The notes beneath the pieces are model-generated. The model was not told where the DNA came from. It saw only the letters and a program-made list of their open reading frames with translations, and ran no database searches. The position numbers were made by a program, and so were the translations under genes. DNA of 64,000 nucleotides from Nocardia pseudobrasiliensis NBRC 108224 (GTDB taxonomy: Bacteria; Actinomycetota; Actinomycetes; Mycobacteriales; Mycobacteriaceae): contig NZ_BDBS01000002.1 of NCBI RefSeq assembly GCF_001613105.1, forward strand, positions 1 through 64,000. The letters are read 5' to 3'. Within the stretch, counting starts at the first letter, position 1. Each line of letters begins with the position of its first letter. Positions 34,855 through 43,486 of this stretch are shown in pieces.

Positions 34855-36791
34855 CCGAGACACAGCCGCCGCGGCGTCTTGTCCCCGGACAGCCGCGCGT
34901 CCACGCATCCCGCGGGGAGTTCGCCATGGGCCCGCGAGCCGAAGTTGGCCGTCACCGTCAGCGCGTGATCGCCGAAGACGGTGCGCTGCACCAGATGATC
35001 ATCGGTGAGCCAGTCGAATCCGGTCATCGGCAGGGTCGCGGCGGTCTCGTGCAGCGGTGCGAAATATTGCTGTAGCCGGGCGATCTCGGGCCCGTGCTCG
35101 GCGATCGCGTCGTCATCGAGCACGAAGTTCATCGGCGTCTGGTTCAGCATCGCCGTCAGCGCCCGCATCGTCTGCTGGCCGGGCAGTTTGTAATACGGCA
35201 GCTCCCAGCGATCGGCGGAGATCTTCGAATCGTGGAGGGCCGTCTCCAGCAGCGGAATTCGGTACGCCGGATCGAACATGGCCCGGGCCACGGCATCCGG
35301 CAGGGTCGCCGGTTGGAAGAACGACTTGGGCGCGCCCTGGGGAGCCCAGCCGCCCCATACCTGCCTATCGCGCTGCACCGTCCACAGCGCGTCGCTGACC
35401 GGGGTCTGCGAGCCATGGTCGAACGCCAGCACCGGGGCGGCCCAGGCCCCGGCGGACTCCGAGCCGAGTACCGTACCGTGTTCGCCGAGCCAGCGCATGC
35501 GATCGAGTCGATTGCGCCGGTCCTGTGCCTGATTCATCGGATGGTCCGGGCTGTGATCGTCGAAGAATTCGCCCGCGGCGTCGACGTCGAGAAAATAGGT
35601 GTCGGCCCCGTTGGCCGTCATCGCCGCGTATCGGTCGCGATACAGCTGCGGCCGCTGTGCCAAGACCTGCGAGCTGAGATAGCACCCGCGATCGTGGAAT
35701 CCGGGCTGTGGCGATCCGTCCGCGCGCCGCACGCATCCGCCCGGCCACACCCCGTCCGGCCAGCGTGAGGACGGGTTGTCCGCGGTCGCCGGGTCCTGGG
35801 CGTTGGCATACGAATCGTACGGTCCCGCAAGGTATCCGGCTTGTTTCGCTGCCGACACGGCGGCCGTCGACATGGGCCGGTCGTCGGAGTCGTAGCCCAA
35901 CCACATCCGGCTCACCCCGAGTTCGCGCAGTCGGCGCACCGCGTCGGGCGTGCGCCCGTCGCCGAACAGGTAGGCGTGAAAAGCGCCTCGCAACAACGAG
36001 ATCGACGGATTGTCGCGGATCTTTTCGGCGAGCGCGCGGAACCGGTCGTGGGTAATGAGCCAGTCCCGGTAATCACGCGCCGCCGCGACCGGCGAGGTGT
36101 CGGTCAGTGCGAAGGTGACCGTGTAATCATCCGCGCCCGAACCGAATTCGTGCTCACCGGCGGCCCGCAGTCGCCCCCGATCCGAACTCACGGCCAGGCT
36201 CGAGCCGATATCGGTGGGCACCAGATAGCTCACCCCGCGCCCACCGATGCGATAACCCCACAGCGGCATCGTCAGTCTCGATGTCATCGCCACCGGATCC
36301 CCGACCAGACCGGCGGCGGGGGAGTTCCAGAACGGATCGCCCACCGGCAGCGACAGTCCCTCACCGCGCGGCACCTGCAGCGACACTGTTCCCGGATCGC
36401 CGCCGGTCACCGGCCAGCGCAACCGCTGCGCTCGCTCGGAACGCACATCCATCCGCAGCCGTCCCTGTTCGGCTCGCGCGGTCACCGTGAGCGCCCGCTG
36501 TGGATAACTCCACCGCGCGACGTCTCCGCTCACCCGAGGCCCGTCGACCGGACCGAGGCCGTCGGCGGCCGCGGACAGTTCGATACCCGCGGCCGTCACA
36601 CCGAGCGTCGCGGTATCCACGACCGCGCTGCCGCCGCCGATCGCAATCACCACGCGGTTGCCCTCCGCCTGCGGCGGTGCGCCCGCGGTCGTCGCGGATC
36701 GCAGCCGAATGATCGCCACACCCGCGGCCACCGCCACCACCAGCAGCAATGCGGCCACCGCCCACAGCATTCCCCGTCGTCGTCCACTCAT
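34851..36791 (-). CDS. Predicted membrane-anchored glycosyl hydrolase (TIM-barrel type), tentative
   Basis: A 646-aa protein from ATG 36791. Residues ~8-28 are a single signal-anchor helix (MLWAVAALLLVVAVAAG). A beta-rich part to about 250 is followed by a barrel-like region with LGVSRMWLGYDSDDRP, TYFLDVDAAGEFFDDH and GSESAGAWAAPVLAFDHG, which look like acidic catalytic loops of retaining glycosidases of the GH101/DUF5696 sort. The C-terminus has a small beta domain. It probably acts on an extracellular glycan. It is divergent by 57 bp from a two-component system that may control it. The family assignment is from pattern only. Confidence 0.6.
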   Translation of the reverse strand: MSGRRRGMLWAVAALLLVVAVAAGVAIIRLRSATTAGAPPQAEGNRVVIAIGGGSAVVDTATLGVTAAGIELSAAADGLGPVDGPRVSGDVARWSYPQRALTVTARAEQGRLRMDVRSERAQRLRWPVTGGDPGTVSLQVPRGEGLSLPVGDPFWNSPAAGLVGDPVAMTSRLTMPLWGYRIGGRGVSYLVPTDIGSSLAVSSDRGRLRAAGEHEFGSGADDYTVTFALTDTSPVAAARDYRDWLITHDRFRALAEKIRDNPSISLLRGAFHAYLFGDGRTPDAVRRLRELGVSRMWLGYDSDDRPMSTAAVSAAKQAGYLAGPYDSYANAQDPATADNPSSRWPDGVWPGGCVRRADGSPQPGFHDRGCYLSSQVLAQRPQLYRDRYAAMTANGADTYFLDVDAAGEFFDDHSPDHPMNQAQDRRNRLDRMRWLGEHGTVLGSESAGAWAAPVLAFDHGSQTPVSDALWTVQRDRQVWGGWAPQGAPKSFFQPATLPDAVARAMFDPAYRIPLLETALHDSKISADRWELPYYKLPGQQTMRALTAMLNQTPMNFVLDDDAIAEHGPEIARLQQYFAPLHETAATLPMTGFDWLTDDHLVQRTVFGDHALTVTANFGSRAHGELPAGCVDARLSGDKTPRRLCLG

Positions 36792-36848
36792 ATGCCCCAG
36801 GTTTGCGGTCCGGGATGAGAATCCGATGAAAACGTATGATCGGCGAAC

Positions 36849-37517
36849 ATGCGCGTATTGGTGGTCGACGACGAGGCTGCGGTCCGCGACGCGGTGGTGC
36901 GGGCCATGGACAGCGAGGGGTATCGGACCCGCGCGGCCGGTGACGGCGCCGCGGCGCTGGCGGAGATCGCGCGCTGGCAGCCGGAGGTGGTGATCCTCGA
37001 CGTGCTCATGCCGTTCCTGGACGGCCTGAGCGCCTGTCGGCAGCTGCGCGCCCGGGGTGATCGCACCCCGATACTCATGCTGACCGCGCGCGATGCCGTG
37101 GCCGATCGGGTGGACGGCCTGGACGCGGGCGCCGATGACTATCTGGTGAAGCCGTTCGATCTGGACGAGTTGCTCGCGCGGGTGCGGGCCCTGGCGCGCC
37201 GCACCTATCCCGAGGACAGCGCGGTCCTGTCGTGCGCGGATCTGACCATGGATACCGGCGCGCATCGGGTGTGGCGCGGAGAGCGCGAAATCGAGCTCAC
37301 CCGAACCGAATTCGCATTGCTCGAGGTGCTGTTGCGCAATCGCGACCAGGCGCTGCCGCGCGAACTGCTCATCGAACGGGTGTGGGGTCGCGAGCTGAGC
37401 TCGTCGTCGAATTCGCTCGAGGTCTACATCCGCTATCTGCGCCGCAAACTCGACCACGAGGCGGAGGCGCTCATCCACACCGTGCGCGGTATCGGCTATC
37501 GGCTCGGATCGTCGTGA
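36849..37517 (+). CDS. OmpR/PhoB-type response regulator
   Basis: A 222-aa regulator. The receiver has acidic residues Asp7/Asp8, phospho-acceptor Asp51 (VVILDVLMP) and the lysine in VKPFDLDE. The winged helix at ~125-222 has LTRTEFALLEVLLRN and SLEVYIRYLRRKL. A TATGAT box at 36835-36840 lies so close to the ATG that the mRNA may be leaderless. It overlaps the kinase gene (GTGA). Confidence 0.95.
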   Translation: MRVLVVDDEAAVRDAVVRAMDSEGYRTRAAGDGAAALAEIARWQPEVVILDVLMPFLDGLSACRQLRARGDRTPILMLTARDAVADRVDGLDAGADDYLVKPFDLDELLARVRALARRTYPEDSAVLSCADLTMDTGAHRVWRGEREIELTRTEFALLEVLLRNRDQALPRELLIERVWGRELSSSSNSLEVYIRYLRRKLDHEAEALIHTVRGIGYRLGSS

Positions 37518-38872
37518 GGACTCGATCCCTGCGCACCCGGATCGCGGTGTACTTCGCGGCCGCGATGGTGCTCGCGCTGGCCGGGATGGGTGTGGCCGCC
37601 TATGCGGTGGTCCGCCACGAACTCGGCAGCGCCCTGGACACCGGGCTGCGTCGCGAGGCCACCCGCATCACCCGGCAATTCGCCGCCGAACCCGATGTCG
37701 CCACGATCTCGGGCCCGTGCCGGTATCTGGCCGCGCCGAGCTGCGTGCAGGTGGTGGCCGCAGACGGCCGGATCGAATCCGGCCACGATCCCGACAGCGC
37801 GCTGCCGGTCGACGACGTAACACGTTCGGTGGCAACGGGTTCCGCGGCCGCCTACGTCAGCGATATCGCCTACGACGGACAGCGTGTGCGGATGTATACC
37901 GCGCAGCTGCGCCCCGGCCTGGCGGTACAGGTGGCTCAGCGTTCGGATCAGGTCGACACCGGGACGCGGCGGGTCGGCCTGGCCCTGCTGGCCGCCGCGG
38001 TGGTGGGTACTGCGCTGGCGATCGCCGCGGGATGGTTCGCGGCGCGACGCGCCCTCGCGCCGGTGACCACGCTGACCAGGGCGGCCGAACGCGTCGCCGC
38101 CACCCGCGATCCGAGCCGCCATATCCCGGTCACCGGATCCGACGAATTGGCCACGCTGGCAACCAGTTTCAACACCATGCTGGACGCGCTGGAGCAGGCG
38201 CTCGCCGCCGAACGCGAATCCCGCGCGGCCCAGCGGCGTCTGGTCGCCGACGCCTCACACGAACTGCGCACGCCGCTGACCGCCCTGCGCGCCAATATCG
38301 ATCTGCTGCGCCGCGCCGACCGCCTCACCCCCGATCAACTGGCCGCCACCGCCGCGGCGCTGCACGGCCCGGCGGGTGAACTGTCCGGACTCGTCGCCGA
38401 TCTCATCGATCTGGCCCGGGCCGACGATCCCCGGGCGCTGATCGAGCCCTTCGAGGATCTGCGGCTGGACACGCTCGTGGCCCAGCGCGTCGAGGTGGCC
38501 CGAACCCATTGGTCCGCGGTGACTTTCGAGACCGATCTGGAACCGACAACGATCTCCGGCGCACCGGCCCGTCTGTCCCGCGCGATCACCAACCTGCTCG
38601 ACAACGCCGCCAAATTCAGCCCAGCCGGCGAAACGGTCCACATCGAACTGCGCGCCCGTCGCCTGACCGTCCGCGATCGCGGGCCCGGCATCCCCGCCGA
38701 CGATCTACCGCATATCTTCGACCGCTTCTATCGCTCCCGCACGGCCCGCGGCAAACCCGGCCACGGCCTGGGATTGGCCATTGTCGCGCAGGTCGCCGCC
38801 CAGCATGGCGCGCGCCTCACCGCCGCGTCGGAGCCGGGCGGGGGAGCGGTGCTGTGGATCGAATTCGATTGA
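37514..38872 (+). CDS. Sensor histidine kinase, MprB-like
   Basis: A 452-aa membrane kinase. Helix 1 is ~10-33, an extracytoplasmic loop with two cysteines (GPCRYLAAPSC) runs to ~150, and helix 2 is ~154-176. HAMP follows, then the H-box with His249 (DASHELRTPLTAL), N-box NLLDNAAKFSP and G-boxes DRGPGIP and GHGLGLAI. It should phosphorylate the response regulator whose stop it overlaps. The divergent glycosyl hydrolase operon is a likely target. Confidence 0.95.
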   Translation: MRTRSLRTRIAVYFAAAMVLALAGMGVAAYAVVRHELGSALDTGLRREATRITRQFAAEPDVATISGPCRYLAAPSCVQVVAADGRIESGHDPDSALPVDDVTRSVATGSAAAYVSDIAYDGQRVRMYTAQLRPGLAVQVAQRSDQVDTGTRRVGLALLAAAVVGTALAIAAGWFAARRALAPVTTLTRAAERVAATRDPSRHIPVTGSDELATLATSFNTMLDALEQALAAERESRAAQRRLVADASHELRTPLTALRANIDLLRRADRLTPDQLAATAAALHGPAGELSGLVADLIDLARADDPRALIEPFEDLRLDTLVAQRVEVARTHWSAVTFETDLEPTTISGAPARLSRAITNLLDNAAKFSPAGETVHIELRARRLTVRDRGPGIPADDLPHIFDRFYRSRTARGKPGHGLGLAIVAQVAAQHGARLTAASEPGGGAVLWIEFD

Positions 38873-38879
38873 GCCGAGG

Positions 38880-39401
38880 CTACTTACGCGCGTAACTGCG
38901 GAAGACGTATTCGTCGCGGCCGTTGGCGGAGCGACGGGAGCCGATGGTGTAGGTCATCATGAAGCTCTCGGCCGGGACGGCCGGGGCGTGGATATCGCCC
39001 TGATAGGCGGTGGTCAGTTCGGTTACCGCGATCACGGTCGCGAATTGCAGTGCCTCGCCGAAGATCTCGCCGCCACCGAGGATCCAGACCTCCTGTGGAT
39101 CGGTCAGCGCGAGCGCCTCGGCGACCGAGGAGGCCCGCTCGGCGCCCTCGGCATACCAGTCCGGCTGACGGGTGATGACGATCTTGCGGTTGGCGGGCAG
39201 CGGGCCGAACAGCTGCGGCAGCGCCTCCCAGGTCTTGCGGCCCACGATCAGGGTGTAGTCGGAGATGGTCTCGAGCAGGTGCTGCCGATACTCCGGCAGA
39301 TCCCACGGGATGCCTCCTCCGGCGCCGATCACGCGGTCTCGGGTCTGTGCCCAGATCAGCCCGACCGTCCGCTTGCTGGTTTCGATCATCTCCGAGCTCA
39401 T
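38880..39401 (-). CDS. folA: Dihydrofolate reductase with altered catalytic position
   Basis: A 173-aa DHFR from ATG 39401. The core is clear: VGLIWAQTRDRVIGAGGGIPW, IVGRKTWEALP, RKIVITRQ and WILGGGEIF. In E. coli and M. tuberculosis the catalytic acid follows IPWxLPxD; here the segment is IPWDLPEY, with Tyr38 in the Asp position and a Glu just before it. No thymidylate synthase gene is next to it. It may be an antifolate-insensitive second copy or a reductase with another substrate. Its stop lies 7 bp from the convergent kinase stop. Confidence 0.88.
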   Translation of the reverse strand: MSSEMIETSKRTVGLIWAQTRDRVIGAGGGIPWDLPEYRQHLLETISDYTLIVGRKTWEALPQLFGPLPANRKIVITRQPDWYAEGAERASSVAEALALTDPQEVWILGGGEIFGEALQFATVIAVTELTTAYQGDIHAPAVPAESFMMTYTIGSRRSANGRDEYVFRSYARK

Positions 39402-39696
39402 ACCCCCAGAGTAGTGGGTCGATACCAGCGCTAACTTTCTCGACCGTTGCGGGATGGCTGCGCGGTGGGCCATCTCACGTCCGATTCGCCCGATGGTCAG
39501 CTGTGCGGTGAAGCTTGCTGATGTGTTGCTGACATGAGAAAACGTTTTCTCGACAAGGATATATTTCCGTTCGGAATCATTTCCGTACCCCCTGTTTTGT
39601 GGGCACTCGGTTGTCGTACCCGTCTGTCATCGTGATCGGCGTGGATCGATTCGTAGTATCAATGGGCGGGGACATGCGGGGGCGGGGGATTCGGCG
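39402..39696. other. 295-bp gap between DHFR and EamA genes
   Basis: This divergent promoter region is less GC-rich than its surroundings around 39530-39600. It holds a perfect 16-bp palindrome at 39536-39551. I see no gene. Confidence 0.6.
39536..39551. promoter_or_regulatory. Perfect 16-bp palindrome, LacI-type operator candidate
   Basis: GAGAAAACGTTTTCTC is its own reverse complement, with a central CG as in many LacI-family sites. It is 135 bp from the DHFR start and 146 bp from the EamA start. Confidence 0.5.
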
Positions 39697-40587
39697 GTGA
39701 CGAGGCGAGGCTGGGCCCTGTTTCTGGCCCTCGGGGTTATCTGGGGCGTGCCCTACGCGATGATTCGCATCGCGGTTCGCGACTTCGATCCGGTGGTCGT
39801 CGCCGGTGGTCGCACGGCGATCGGCGCGCTGCTGCTGTTGCCCATCGCGCTGTACGGCAAATCCCTCGGGCCCGCGCTGCGGCGCTGGCCGTGGCTGGTG
39901 GCCTACACGCTGGTGGAGATCACCGGACCGTGGCTGCTGCTCGGACATGCCGAGACCAAGCTCAACAGCTCGACCGTCGGCCTGCTCGTCGCGGCGGTGC
40001 CGCTGGTGGCGGTGGTCGTGGTGACCGCGCTGGGGCACGAGGCCTTCGACAGTCGCCGCGTGGTCGGCCTGCTGGTCGGCCTGGGCGGCGTACTGGCCCT
40101 GGTCGGCCTGGATATCGACCTGTCGGATTTCGGCGCGCTGGCCGCGGTCGGCATCACCGCGGTCGGCTACGCGGTGGGCCCGATCATCATCAATCGCAAA
40201 CTGGCCGATCTGCCGCCGATGGGCGTGGTCACCGGGTCGCTGGTGCTGGCGGCGGCGCTCTACGCGCCGTTCGTGGCCTGGCGTTGGCCCGAGCGGATCA
40301 CCGCGCCCGCGGGCTGGTCGGTGCTCGGCTTGGCCGTGCTCTGCACGGCCGTCGCGTTTCTGGTGTTCTTCGCCCTGATCGGTGAGGTCGGTCCGGCGCG
40401 GGCCACAGTGATCACCTACATCAATCCCGCGGTCGCCCTGGTCATCGGGGTATCGCTGCTGGGCGAGCCGCTGACCGCCGGAATGGCGATCGGCTTTCCG
40501 CTGGTGATCCTCGGCTCGATCCTCGGCACGGCCAAGGCGCGCCCACGCGTGGTCGCCGAACCGCAGCCGGTCGATACCGTCGGCTGA
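39697..40587 (+). CDS. EamA/DMT superfamily transporter
   Basis: A 296-aa protein with ten hydrophobic segments in two EamA repeats, starting at GTG 39697. The first repeat opens WALFLALGVIWGVPYAMIR; the second ends ITYINPAVALVIGVSLLGEPL, the usual DMT motif. It probably exports amino acids or small metabolites. It stands alone, with the hairpin-rich gap downstream. Confidence 0.9.
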   Translation: MTRRGWALFLALGVIWGVPYAMIRIAVRDFDPVVVAGGRTAIGALLLLPIALYGKSLGPALRRWPWLVAYTLVEITGPWLLLGHAETKLNSSTVGLLVAAVPLVAVVVVTALGHEAFDSRRVVGLLVGLGGVLALVGLDIDLSDFGALAAVGITAVGYAVGPIIINRKLADLPPMGVVTGSLVLAAALYAPFVAWRWPERITAPAGWSVLGLAVLCTAVAFLVFFALIGEVGPARATVITYINPAVALVIGVSLLGEPLTAGMAIGFPLVILGSILGTAKARPRVVAEPQPVDTVG

Positions 40588-40746
40588 GCGCTCGGATTCC
40601 ATTCGGTGAATTCGCCACGGGATATTGGATATTCGCAGCGGTGAACGAATCAATGGAATCCGATCGCCCGCAATTAATTCAGGCGAATCATTTGCCGTTC
40701 ATATGCTGACGATTTGGCCGAGCGATTGTTACCGAGCGGTGCGGGC

Positions 40747-40881
40747 GGTCGTCGCCGCATATGCGCGCGACGGCCGTCCCGGCTCGCCGGTGGGGGTCGC
40801 GGGAGAGCGTTCCCGCTCGTCCGGCGGCCATCCGACGATGGCAGCGAGAGCCTGCGCACCGCAGGCTGTACTGGCCGGTAC
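40747..40881. ncRNA. Candidate structured RNA: five consecutive hairpins
   Basis: Stems: 40747-40755 with 40767-40775 (9 pairs, one G-U); 40799-40804 with 40811-40816 (GCGGGA/TCCCGC); 40827-40832 with 40837-40842 (GCCATC/GATGGC, tetraloop); 40849-40855 with 40861-40867 (AGCCTGC/GCAGGCT, 5-nt loop); a short 40868-40871 with 40878-40881. Loops are short and stems are exact. No known riboswitch consensus is recognised; high GC content makes chance stems more likely. Confidence 0.35.
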
Positions 40882-41164
40882 GCCGACTTGCGACGGTGGT
40901 TGGACCCGCAGTAGCGATCGTTTGACCAGCAACTTGGGTACGAACCAAACCGTATGCCAGGTAAATCGGGCCCGAATCGGACTCTGGTGAGCAAGGTCAC
41001 CAGGCCGGGTTCGCTGTCCCGAATGTCCGCTTGCCAAGGGGTGGATTCGCACCCTCTGAGATGGGCTTTTACGCCATGTTTGCGCCCTGTTGGAAAATGC
41101 TACGAATGCGTTAAGGCGACCCCTTCGAGGCCCTCGTCGCTCGAAATCTCCGTCGGTCCGGTCT

Positions 41165-41208
41165 AGCTTTGAAATGTTGCTGAGTCAGTGCTGACCGCAG
41201 CTTTGAAA
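41165..41208 (+). promoter_or_regulatory. Direct-repeat boxes AGCTTTGAAA upstream of mannitol dehydrogenase
   Basis: AGCTTTGAAA occurs at 41165-41174 and 41199-41208, 34 bp apart. The second copy lies in the palindrome GCTTTgAAAGC. They are 32-75 bp before ATG 41240 and may bind a regulator of sugar alcohol use. Confidence 0.45.
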
Positions 41209-41239
41209 GCAGCTACGAAACCTACACGGAGGCTCGTGC

Positions 41240-42793
41240 ATGCTTATGGCACGGAACACCGTTCTCGCCGAACCGGCGTTGACCGATAAATCTGATCCTG
41301 ATTTGGTGCCCCGCCTCTCGGCGGAGAAGCTGGCCACGCTCCCACCGGCCGTCACCCGGCCGCGGTTCGCCCCGCGCAGCCTGACCACGGGCATCGTGCA
41401 CCTGGGCTGCGGCGCCTTCCACCGCGCCCACCAGGCACTGGTAACCCAGCACGCCATCGAGCAGACCGGCGATCGTCGCTGGGGTATCGCCGCGGTGGCC
41501 ATGTCGCGCCCGGACGTCGTGAACGCCCTGCGCGCCCAGGACAACCTCTACACCACCCTGCTGCACGACGGCAGCGAGGTGCGCGCGGAGGTGGTCGGCA
41601 CGATCCGCGAGGCCGTACACGCGCCCTCGGATCATCTCGGCGTCGCGCGCCGCATCGCGGATCCGCGCGTCAAGATCGTCACCCTGACGGTGACCGCCAG
41701 CGGTTACTGCCTGTCCCCGGCCACCGGCCGCCTGGACGCGGGCTGTGATTCGGTGCGCCACGATCTGCAGTGCCGCAGCAATCCGCACACCTCGATCGGC
41801 ATGCTCGTCGAGGGTCTGGCCGCGGTGCGTCGCGGCGGCGGCACCCCGCCGACGGTGATCAGCTGTGACAACATGACCGCCAACGGCCGCCAATTGCGCC
41901 GGGCCGTCATCGATTTCGCCGCACTGCGCGACGATCGGCTGGCGGACTGGATCGAACGCAATGTGCAGTTCCCGTGCAGCGTGGTCGACCGCATCGTGCA
42001 GCCCGCCACCTCGACCGACGCCGCCGTGACGCGCAACTGGCTGGGCGGCCTCGAGGATCGCGCCCCGGTCTCGGCCGAGCCGTTCCTCACCTGGACCATC
42101 GAGGATTTCGAGGGTGAGCGTCCGGCCTGGGAGCTGGGCGGCGCGCAGTTCGTCTCCGATGTGACCGACTACGAGCTGGCGAAATTGCGCCTGCTCAACG
42201 GAACTCACATGCTGCTGGCCTATCTCGGCGGCCTCGCCGGACACGGCACCATCGCCGAGGCCAGCTCCGATCCGGCGCTGCGCGCGCTGGCGCGGCAGTT
42301 CATGCTGGCCGAGCAGGGTCCGACGGTCTCGTTGGCCGAGCCCGAATTGCGGCGCACCGTCGACGATCTCATGCGCCGGTTCCGCAATCCGGCCATCCGC
42401 CACGATATGTCGCGCGTGGGCCGCAATGGTTCGGACAAGATGATTCCGCGCGTGATCGACGCCATGTCGGACAATATCGCCGCGGGCCGTCCGACCCCGG
42501 CCGCCGCACTGCTGATCGCGGGCTGGATACGCTGGTTCGACGCCTGCGGCGCCGATGATGCCGTCATGGAGCTGATCGACGACCGCGCCGACTCGCTGAC
42601 CGAGTTGGCCCGCGGCATCGCCGATCCGCACCGGCGGGCGAGCGAATTCCTGCGGCGCACCGATATTTTCGGCACGCTGCCGGAATCGGCGCGCGTGGAG
42701 CGCGAGGTCGGCGACGCCCTCGCGGAGCTGACCCGCGACGAGGTCGCGACCGTCGTGCGCCGACGCCTGCTGCCCGAATTCGACAAGGAGTGA
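41240..42793 (+). CDS. Mannitol dehydrogenase family protein
   Basis: A 517-aa long-chain polyol dehydrogenase, ATG 41240 with GGAGG 8 nt upstream. It has GIVHLGCGAFHRAHQA near the N-terminus for NAD binding, SCDNMTANG in the middle, and KLRLLNGTHMLLAYLG with the catalytic Lys of the KxxxxNxxH motif. It oxidises D-mannitol to fructose or acts on a related hexitol or hexonate. A HAD phosphatase follows 2 bp later. Confidence 0.92.
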   Translation: MLMARNTVLAEPALTDKSDPDLVPRLSAEKLATLPPAVTRPRFAPRSLTTGIVHLGCGAFHRAHQALVTQHAIEQTGDRRWGIAAVAMSRPDVVNALRAQDNLYTTLLHDGSEVRAEVVGTIREAVHAPSDHLGVARRIADPRVKIVTLTVTASGYCLSPATGRLDAGCDSVRHDLQCRSNPHTSIGMLVEGLAAVRRGGGTPPTVISCDNMTANGRQLRRAVIDFAALRDDRLADWIERNVQFPCSVVDRIVQPATSTDAAVTRNWLGGLEDRAPVSAEPFLTWTIEDFEGERPAWELGGAQFVSDVTDYELAKLRLLNGTHMLLAYLGGLAGHGTIAEASSDPALRALARQFMLAEQGPTVSLAEPELRRTVDDLMRRFRNPAIRHDMSRVGRNGSDKMIPRVIDAMSDNIAAGRPTPAAALLIAGWIRWFDACGADDAVMELIDDRADSLTELARGIADPHRRASEFLRRTDIFGTLPESARVEREVGDALAELTRDEVATVVRRRLLPEFDKE

Positions 42794-42795
42794 CG

Positions 42796-43485
42796 ATGAG
42801 TGCCGACAAACCCGTGCGGGCCGTGGTCTTCGATATGGACGGTCTGCTGCTGGATTCCGAGCGACTGGCCATCGAATCGCTGGCCCTGGCCGGCGCCGAG
42901 CTCGGCTACGATATGCCGCTCGAGTGGTGCCGCAGCCTGATCGGCATGCCCGCCGACCGCTGCCGGGAGCTGGCGATGCAGGCGTTCGGGGCGGAATTCC
43001 CGCTCGACGAGTACTTCGCCCGACACGACACCACGCTGACCGGACTGGTCGACGCGGGCCGCCTGGAGACCAAGACCGGCGTATTCGAACTGCTCGACGA
43101 ACTGGACCGCCAGGGCATTCCGCGGGCCATCGCGACCTCCTCGGGCCGCGAGCGCACGGTTCACCACCTGGAGGTCGCCGGTATCGGCGATCGTTTCGAC
43201 GCGGTCGTGACCCGCTCGGACGTGACCCGCGGCAAGCCGCATCCGGAGCCCTACCTCACCGCGGTCGCCGCGCTGGGCGCGGATCCGGAACATACGATCG
43301 CCGTGGAGGATTCGCCCAACGGGCTGCGCGCCGCGCACGCCGCGGGCCTGCGCTGCATGCTCATTCCGGATCTCGTGGCGCCCACCGCGGAGACCCGACA
43401 GATGGCCCACCGGGTGTATCCGGATCTGCATCAGGTGATCGAATACGTCACCGCCGCCAACGCGGCTGCCGCGCCGGCCCAATAG
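42796..43485 (+). CDS. HAD superfamily phosphatase, beta-PGM/hexitol phosphatase type
   Basis: A 229-aa HAD hydrolase with AAGGAG 6 nt before ATG 42796. Motifs: DMDGLLLDSE (nucleophile Asp and acid Asp), ATSSGRER, RGKPHPEPYL and AVEDSPNGLRAA. The cap is the four-helix type of phosphoglycolate, beta-phosphoglucomutase and sugar-alcohol phosphatases. With the mannitol dehydrogenase upstream, a hexitol or sugar phosphate is a reasonable substrate. Confidence 0.9.
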   Translation: MSADKPVRAVVFDMDGLLLDSERLAIESLALAGAELGYDMPLEWCRSLIGMPADRCRELAMQAFGAEFPLDEYFARHDTTLTGLVDAGRLETKTGVFELLDELDRQGIPRAIATSSGRERTVHHLEVAGIGDRFDAVVTRSDVTRGKPHPEPYLTAVAALGADPEHTIAVEDSPNGLRAAHAAGLRCMLIPDLVAPTAETRQMAHRVYPDLHQVIEYVTAANAAAAPAQ

Positions 43486-43486
43486 G

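Larger units (their letters stand above)
40588..41239. other. 652-bp gene-free interval with hairpin block and repeat boxes
   Basis: No frame here has a credible start or family. The interval contains five consecutive hairpins (40747-40881) and, nearer the mannitol dehydrogenase gene, two AGCTTTGAAA boxes (41165 and 41199). It is likely regulatory and may encode an RNA. Confidence 0.6.

Noticed and set aside
40801..40880. Glycine-type riboswitch (GGGAGAG start)
   Set aside because: The expected conserved core after the first stem and the second aptamer are missing, and the downstream gene is a polyol dehydrogenase.
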